Of a stretch of 64,000 bases of DNA, positions 59,461 to 64,000 are shown in pieces; positions within the stretch are counted from its first letter, which is position 1; each line of letters begins with the position of its first letter. This stretch comes from Streptomyces sp. MUM 178J (lineage in GTDB: Bacteria; Actinomycetota; Actinomycetes; Streptomycetales; Streptomycetaceae): the NCBI RefSeq assembly GCF_022414575.1, contig NZ_JADWYQ010000001.1, positions 62,001 to 126,000 of the forward strand, in the 5' to 3' direction. Under the pieces are notes generated by a model. The model saw only the letters and a list, made by a program, of their open reading frames with translations, ran no database searches and had not been told where the DNA came from. Both the position numbers and the translations under genes were made by a program.

Positions 59461-60288
59461 GATCAGGCCGTGCTCCCGCAGATAGTCCAGCTGCGCCCGC
59501 ACCGACTGCTCGGCGGCCGGCCACAGGGACCTGTCCACATCCGCGTACACATGGGCCACCACGTCGGAGGCCGTGCGATGGCCGTTCTCGACGGCCGTCT
59601 CCACCTGGGCTAGCCGGCCGGCGCGGTGGGCGAGATAGAAGTCGACGGCCCCCTGGGCGTCTTCCAGCACCGGCCCGTGGCCCGGCAGCACCGTGTGCAC
59701 GCCGTCGTCCACGGTCAGCGAGCGCAGCCTGCGCAGGGAGTCGAGGTATTCGCCGAGGCGTCCGTCAGGATGGGCGACGACGGTGGTGCCGCGGCCGAGA
59801 ATGGTATCCCCCGTCAGCACCGCCTGGTCGGCGGGCAGATGGAAGCAGAGCGAGTCGGCGGTGTGCCCGGGCGTGGCCACCACCCGCAGCTCCAGCCCGC
59901 CCACCGTGATCACATCTCCGGCCGCGAGTCCCTCGTCGCCCAGCCGGAGCGCCGGGTCGAGTGCGCGCACCGCCGTGCCGGTCAGCTCCGCGAAACGGGC
60001 CGCGCCCTCCGCGTGGTCCGGGTGGCCGTGGGTGAGAAGGGTCAGCCCGATGCGCTTGCCCGCCTTCTCAGCGGTGGACACGACGGTCTCCAGATGGCCT
60101 TCGTCGAGGGGCCCGGGGTCGATGACGACCGCGAGGGCGGAGTCCGGCTCCGACACGATCCAGGTGTTGGTGCCGTCCAGGGTCATGGCGGACGGATTCG
60201 GCGCGAGGACGTTGACGGCACGGGCGGTGGCGGGGCCGGAGAGCACCCCGCCGCGCGGCTGCCCCGGCAGTGCGGCTGCGTCCGTCAT
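59458..60288 (-). CDS. Metallo-beta-lactamase-fold hydrolase
   Basis: 276 residues. The zinc motif is THGHPDHAEG, with VVATPGHTADSL, VLTGDTILGRG (metal Asp) and VLPGHGPVLED for the remaining ligands. The length and the C-terminal helical module (VDFYLAHRAGRLAQVE, HVYADVDRSLWPAAEQSVRAQLDYL) resemble the LACTB2/RNase-Z-like MBL hydrolase group. The start overlaps the upstream Nudix stop by 4 bp, so they form an operon. Confidence 0.9.
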   Translation of the reverse strand: MTDAAALPGQPRGGVLSGPATARAVNVLAPNPSAMTLDGTNTWIVSEPDSALAVVIDPGPLDEGHLETVVSTAEKAGKRIGLTLLTHGHPDHAEGAARFAELTGTAVRALDPALRLGDEGLAAGDVITVGGLELRVVATPGHTADSLCFHLPADQAVLTGDTILGRGTTVVAHPDGRLGEYLDSLRRLRSLTVDDGVHTVLPGHGPVLEDAQGAVDFYLAHRAGRLAQVETAVENGHRTASDVVAHVYADVDRSLWPAAEQSVRAQLDYLREHGLI

Positions 60289-61229
60289 CGGCCGTCCTCG
60301 TCTTCCGCGGTCCGCCCCGGGGCCGCCGGTTCGATCCTCTTGGTGAACTCCTCGTGCCCCGGCCAGCTGAGGACGATCTCCCCCTTCACCAGTGCGGCCC
60401 GGGCGATCACGGGGGTGAGGTCCTGCTCCCCCGCCGCCACGAGCGCCGTCCCGGCCGTCGGGAACGCCGTCAGCGCCCGCAGCGTGGAGATCGTCGGGGG
60501 CATCATCAGCAGCTCGCCCTTGTCGTAGCCGGCGGCCGCGTCCACGGGCCGGATCCACACCGTGTGGTCAGCCTCGGTGGAGACGTTGCGGGCCTGTTGC
60601 CCCTGCGGGAGGGCGGCGACGAAGAACCAGGTGTCGTAGCGGCGCGGCTCGAACTCCGGGGTGATCCAACGCGCCCATGCGCCGAGCAGATCGGAGCGCA
60701 GGACCAGTCCGCGCCGGTCGAGGAACTCCGCGAAGGACAGCTCGCGGTCGACGAGAGCCTGCCGGTCGGCCTCCCAGCCCTCGCCGTCGTCGTCGCCGGC
60801 GGCGTCGGCATCAGCGGCGTCGGCGTCGGCGGTTCCGACAGCCCCGACGACGGTGTCCGGCGTACGGCCTGCGAGCAGCACGCCCGCCTCCTCGTACGTC
60901 TCCCGGACCGCCGCGCACACGATGGCCTGCGCGGACGCCGTGTCGTCGACACCCAGCCGGGCGGCCCAGCTCTCCAGGGAGGGGCCCGCCCACCGCACCG
61001 GCCGGTCGTCCCGCGGATCGACCCCGCCGCCGGGATATGCGTACGCGCCTCCGGCGAAAGCCATGGAGGCGCGTCGGCGCAGCATATGCACGGCGGGGCC
61101 GCCGTCGGGCGTGTCGCGCAGCAGCATCACCGTCGCGGCCCGCTTCGGGGCGACGGGCGTCAGCTCGCCGGAAGCGAGCGCCCGGATCCGGTCGGGCCAT
61201 TCGGGTGGGTACCACTGACCATTGGACAT
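60285..61229 (-). CDS. Nudix hydrolase (NUDT19-like)
   Basis: 314 residues. The Nudix box is split with a long insertion: YPGGGVDPRDDRPV, then AAVRETYEEAGVLL. An acidic repeat ADADAADADAAGDDDGEG (about residues 130-150) separates it from the C-terminal RWITPEFEPRRYDTWFFVAALP, typical of the RNUDT19 branch that hydrolyses CoA or related diphosphates. It heads the Nudix-MBL pair; a RidA/DUF4177 pair lies upstream. Confidence 0.88.
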   Translation of the reverse strand: MSNGQWYPPEWPDRIRALASGELTPVAPKRAATVMLLRDTPDGGPAVHMLRRRASMAFAGGAYAYPGGGVDPRDDRPVRWAGPSLESWAARLGVDDTASAQAIVCAAVRETYEEAGVLLAGRTPDTVVGAVGTADADAADADAAGDDDGEGWEADRQALVDRELSFAEFLDRRGLVLRSDLLGAWARWITPEFEPRRYDTWFFVAALPQGQQARNVSTEADHTVWIRPVDAAAGYDKGELLMMPPTISTLRALTAFPTAGTALVAAGEQDLTPVIARAALVKGEIVLSWPGHEEFTKRIEPAAPGRTAEDEDGR

Positions 61230-61304
61230 GGCCGGATGCTATGCGCAATCACCGGGATGTTCGAGGGCGGCCGGTTCGGATCACCGGCTGGTCGGACAGC
61301 CTGG

Positions 61305-61772
61305 TCAGCCGTTGACCAGCTCCACCTGGATCTCGACCTCCACCGGCGCGTCCAGCGGCAGGACGGCGACGCCCACCGCGCTGCGCGCGTGCACGCCCTT
61401 GTCGCCCAGTACCTCGCCCAGCAGCTCGCTGGCCCCGTTGAGCACCGCCGGCTGCCCGGTGAAGTCCGAGGCCGAGGCGACGAAGCCGACGACCTTGACG
61501 ACCCGCGCGATCCGGTCCAGGTCGCCCGCCACCGACTTCACGGCGGCCAGGGCGTTCAGCGCACAGGTGCGCGCCAGTGCCTTGGCCTCTTCCGGGGTGA
61601 CTTCGGCGCCCACCTTGCCGGTGACCGGGAGCTTGCCCTCCACCATCGGAAGCTGGCCCGCGGTGTGGACATACGGCCCCGACTGCACGGCCGGCTGGTA
61701 CGCGGCCAGCGGAGGGACCACCTCCGGCAGGGTCAGCCCCAACTCGGCGAGCTTCGCCTCCACGGCGCTCAT
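61305..61772 (-). CDS. RidA-family protein (YjgF/YER057c/UK114)
   Basis: 155 residues. The conserved body includes VHTAGQLPMVEGKLPV and the C-terminal GVAVLPLDAPVEVEIQVELV; the Arg that positions the substrate carboxyl (usually in the second half) is present in VHARSAVGV. RidA proteins hydrolyse reactive enamine/imine intermediates released by PLP enzymes. Its start overlaps the DUF4177 stop by 4 bp and has GGGAGAAG upstream. Confidence 0.9.
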   Translation of the reverse strand: MSAVEAKLAELGLTLPEVVPPLAAYQPAVQSGPYVHTAGQLPMVEGKLPVTGKVGAEVTPEEAKALARTCALNALAAVKSVAGDLDRIARVVKVVGFVASASDFTGQPAVLNGASELLGEVLGDKGVHARSAVGVAVLPLDAPVEVEIQVELVNG

Positions 61773-61930
61773 GAGGACTTCTCCCGCTTGAGATAGGCCA
61801 CAAGCTGCTCGGGGTTGTTCGGGCCGGGCACGACCTGGACGAGCTCCCAGCCGTCCTCGCCCCAGGTGTCCAGAATCTGCTTCGTCGCATGTACCAACAG
61901 CGGCACAGTGGCGTACTCCCACTTGGTCAT
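61769..61930 (-). CDS. DUF4177 small protein
   Basis: 53 residues: MTKWEYATVPLLVHATKQ, then LDTWGEDGWELVQVVPG and a short tail ending LKREKSS. The WEYATVP and DGWELV features are the DUF4177 pattern. Its stop overlaps the RidA start by 4 bp (ATGA), so the two are cotranslated. It is divergent, with an 83-bp gap, from the first ArsA-like ATPase gene. Function is unknown. Confidence 0.87.
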   Translation of the reverse strand: MTKWEYATVPLLVHATKQILDTWGEDGWELVQVVPGPNNPEQLVAYLKREKSS

Positions 61931-62013
61931 GGAGCCGACTGTATCCGCACCGCACCCTTGCCGACCGACAGCCTCCTGCGTAGGCCGCGGGCCGACTGGT
62001 TAGGCTCGAATGC

Positions 62014-63126
62014 GTGAGCAGGCTCCAGGTCGTCAGCGGCAAGGGCGGTACCGGTAAGACGACGGTCGCCGCCGCCCTCGCGCTCGCCCTCGCCACCGAG
62101 GGAAAGCGGACTCTCCTCGTCGAGGTGGAGGGCAGGCAGGGCATCGCCCAGCTCTTCGAGACCGAGGCGTTGCCCTACGAGGAACGCAAGATCGCCGTCT
62201 CCTCCGGAGGCGGCGAGGTCTTCGCCCTGGCCATCGACGCCGAGCGGGCGCTCCTCGACTATCTGCAGATGTTCTACAAGCTCGGCGGCGCGGGCCGGGC
62301 GCTGAAGAAGCTGGGTGCGATCGACTTCGCGACGACCATCGCACCCGGCGTGCGCGACGTGCTGCTGACCGGCAAGGCCTGCGAGGCGGTGCGCCGACGG
62401 GACAAGCTGGGCGGGTACGCCTACGACTACGTGGTGATGGACGCCCCGCCCACGGGCCGCATCACCCGGTTTCTGAACGTCAACGACGAGGTGGCGGGGC
62501 TGGCGAGGATCGGCCCCATACACAATCAGGCGCAGGCGGTGATGCGGGTCCTCAAGTCCCCGCAGACGGCGGTGCATCTGGTGACGCTACTGGAGGAGAT
62601 GCCGGTCCAGGAGACCGCGGACGGGGTCGCCGAGTTGCACGAGGCGGGGCTGCCCGTCGGCAAGGTGATCGTGAACATGGTCCGGCCCCATCTCCTCGAC
62701 GAGGAGGCGGTGCAGAGCGCCGCCGACGGCCGACGTGACGAGATCGCCCGGGTGCTGGCCGCGGCAGGCCTGGGCGGCGCGGGGGGCGGCCTCGTCGGCT
62801 CGGGCGCGACAGTCGGCGCAAGCGGCATGGGCGCGGGTGCGGGCGCCGGCACAGATGCGGGCGCCGGCACGTCAGGCGGCGCAAGCGGTGCGGGTGCGGT
62901 GCCGGGTGTGGACGGGGGAACGGGCGCCGCGAGTCTCGTCGATCCGCTGCTGGAGGAGGCCGCGGAGCACGCCCAGCGCGTCGAGCTGGAGCGCGAGCAG
63001 CGCGCCGCGCTCCGCCGCCTGGAGCTGGACTCCTATGAACTGCCGCTGCTGAGTGAGGGAGTCGACCTGGCGGGGCTCTACCGCCTGGCGAAGGATCTGC
63101 GGAAGCAAGGAGCGGCCGAGTCATGA
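62014..63126 (+). CDS. ArsA-family ATPase, first of a pair
   Basis: 370 residues. The P-loop is SGKGGTGKTT with the signature Lys, followed by LVEVEGRQG, the switch DAPPTGR and VNMVRP. Residues about 250-300 are a Gly/Ala/Ser-rich insertion (GASGMGAGAGAGT type) splitting the C-terminal part. The GTG start at 62014 is 7 bp downstream of GGCTCG with weak ribosome pairing. It overlaps the second ATPase by 4 bp. In S. coelicolor such a pair (recalled as SCO3577/SCO3578) precedes wblA. They are not arsenite pumps in the usual sense because no ArsB is near. Confidence 0.88.
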   Translation: MSRLQVVSGKGGTGKTTVAAALALALATEGKRTLLVEVEGRQGIAQLFETEALPYEERKIAVSSGGGEVFALAIDAERALLDYLQMFYKLGGAGRALKKLGAIDFATTIAPGVRDVLLTGKACEAVRRRDKLGGYAYDYVVMDAPPTGRITRFLNVNDEVAGLARIGPIHNQAQAVMRVLKSPQTAVHLVTLLEEMPVQETADGVAELHEAGLPVGKVIVNMVRPHLLDEEAVQSAADGRRDEIARVLAAAGLGGAGGGLVGSGATVGASGMGAGAGAGTDAGAGTSGGASGAGAVPGVDGGTGAASLVDPLLEEAAEHAQRVELEREQRAALRRLELDSYELPLLSEGVDLAGLYRLAKDLRKQGAAES

Positions 63127-64000
63127 CGTTGCACTCGCCGTCCCGGGCGCCCCGGGCGCCCCGGGCGCCCCGGGACAGTCACAGCGGCGGTCTGGACGCC
63201 GCGGACGCCCTGGACGCGCCGCCCTCTCTGCGGATCGATCCGCTCATCGACGATCCGGACACCCGCATCATCGTCTGCTGCGGCGCGGGCGGCGTCGGCA
63301 AGACGACGACCGCGGCGGCCCTCGGCGTGCGGGCGGCGGAGCGCGGCCGCAGGGCGGTCGTCCTCACGATCGACCCGGCGCGCAGGCTCGCCCAGTCGAT
63401 GGGCATCGACCAGCTGGACAACGTCCCTCGCCGGGTCGAGGGGATCGCGGATCCGACGGGCCGCGGCGAACTGCACGCGATGATGCTGGACATGAAGCGG
63501 ACGTTCGACGAGATCGTCGAGGCGCATGCGGACCCCGAGCGGGCGCGGGCGATCCTGGAGAACCCCTTCTACCAGTCCCTGTCCGCCGGTTTCGCCGGCA
63601 CACAGGAGTACATGGCGATGGAGAAGCTGGGCCAGCTGCGGGCGCGGGACGAGTGGGACCTGATCGTCGTCGACACTCCGCCGTCGCGTTCGGCGCTGGA
63701 CTTCCTCGACGCGCCCAAGCGGCTCGGTTCCTTCCTGGACGGGAAGTTCATCAAGGTGCTGATGGCTCCGGCGAAGGTGGGCGGCCGGGCGGGCATGAAG
63801 TTCCTCAATGTCGGCATGTCGATGATGACGGGGACGCTCGGCAAACTGCTGGGGGGTCAACTGCTGCGCGACGTCCAGACGTTCGTGGCGGCGATGGACA
63901 CCATGTTCGGAGGCTTCCGGACCCGCGCCGACGCCACGTACCGGCTGCTCCAGGCCCCGGGGACGGCCTTCCTGGTGGTCGCGGCGCCGGAGCGGGACGC
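63123..64000 (+). CDS. ArsA-family ATPase, second of a pair, cut by window end
   Basis: The frame from ATG 63123 is open to the window end (292 residues seen). An N-terminal RAPRAPRAPRAPR repeat precedes a conventional P-loop CGAGGVGKTTT in which the signature Lys of ArsA (KGGxGKT) is Ala. The Switch I/II features are VLTIDPARRLAQSMG and VVDTPPSRSALDFLDAP; ENPFYQSLSAGFAGTQEYMAMEKL is characteristic of this family. The start overlaps the stop of the first ATPase by 4 bp (ATGA). Confidence 0.9.
   Translation, partial: MTLHSPSRAPRAPRAPRDSHSGGLDAADALDAPPSLRIDPLIDDPDTRIIVCCGAGGVGKTTTAAALGVRAAERGRRAVVLTIDPARRLAQSMGIDQLDNVPRRVEGIADPTGRGELHAMMLDMKRTFDEIVEAHADPERARAILENPFYQSLSAGFAGTQEYMAMEKLGQLRARDEWDLIVVDTPPSRSALDFLDAPKRLGSFLDGKFIKVLMAPAKVGGRAGMKFLNVGMSMMTGTLGKLLGGQLLRDVQTFVAAMDTMFGGFRTRADATYRLLQAPGTAFLVVAAPERD

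Noticed and set aside
63142..63172. GCGCCCCGG repeat near the second ArsA start as a regulatory repeat
   Set aside because: It is in frame and encodes RAPRAPRAPR in the protein N-terminus, so a coding explanation suffices.

Overview
The window is chromosomal DNA of a Streptomyces-type actinomycete. Evidence: very high G+C with GC-rich third codon positions, frequent GTG starts (plus a TTG start for topA), a bldG / anti-sigma pair, a Tad-like pilus cluster, DUF397 and DUF5753 regulators, and a Gram-positive-type secretome with many lipoboxes. From memory (not checked by search), the order peptidase - holB - tmk - topA - hppA - anti-sigma - bldG - helicase - tad cluster - acsA - nhaA - marP - nth - crp - arsA pair resembles the conserved core region SCO3540-SCO3578 of S. 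coelicolor. No prophage, insertion sequence, CRISPR array or biosynthetic cluster was seen.

Layout. 1-15.3 kb holds a mixed accessory-like set: a truncated DinB-like gene, an aldehyde dehydrogenase, a regulator/ATPase/DUF397 module, several lipoproteins, a carbon-nitrogen hydrolase, a degenerate family-A DNA polymerase, an ECF sigma factor with a membrane partner, a TetR/monooxygenase pair with a clear operator, and a secreted trypsin-fold protein that has lost its catalytic His and Ser. A tRNA-Thr follows at 15.6 kb. 15.8-25.2 kb, all on the minus strand, holds a secreted peptidase, DNA polymerase III delta-prime, an unusual membrane/thymidylate kinase/coiled-coil fusion, and topoisomerase I. 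25.5-32.4 kb holds a methyltransferase, a lipoprotein, a proton-pumping pyrophosphatase and the bldG developmental switch with its anti-sigma partner. 32.6-40.1 kb holds an MrfA-like helicase, convergent with and overlapping a seven-gene Tad-type pilus/secretion operon.

40.5-45.2 kb holds a HAD phosphatase, a possible micro-ORF, a Fic-like protein with a broken active site, a CooC-like ATPase and a secreted deacetylase-like lipoprotein. 45.5-53.6 kb is mostly plus strand: a SulP transporter fused to carbonic anhydrase, acetyl-CoA synthetase, NhaA, a holin-like membrane protein and an epoxide-hydrolase-like enzyme. 54-64 kb holds a MarP-type protease, a CoA-type Nudix, endonuclease III, the cAMP-receptor protein Crp with a probable autoregulatory site, an SPFH protein, a four-gene run (Nudix, MBL hydrolase, RidA, DUF4177) and two overlapping ArsA-like ATPases, the second cut by the window end.

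A recurring local feature is short GC-rich tandem repeats (14-97 bp units) placed at or next to stop codons. Perfect long hairpins mark many gene ends.
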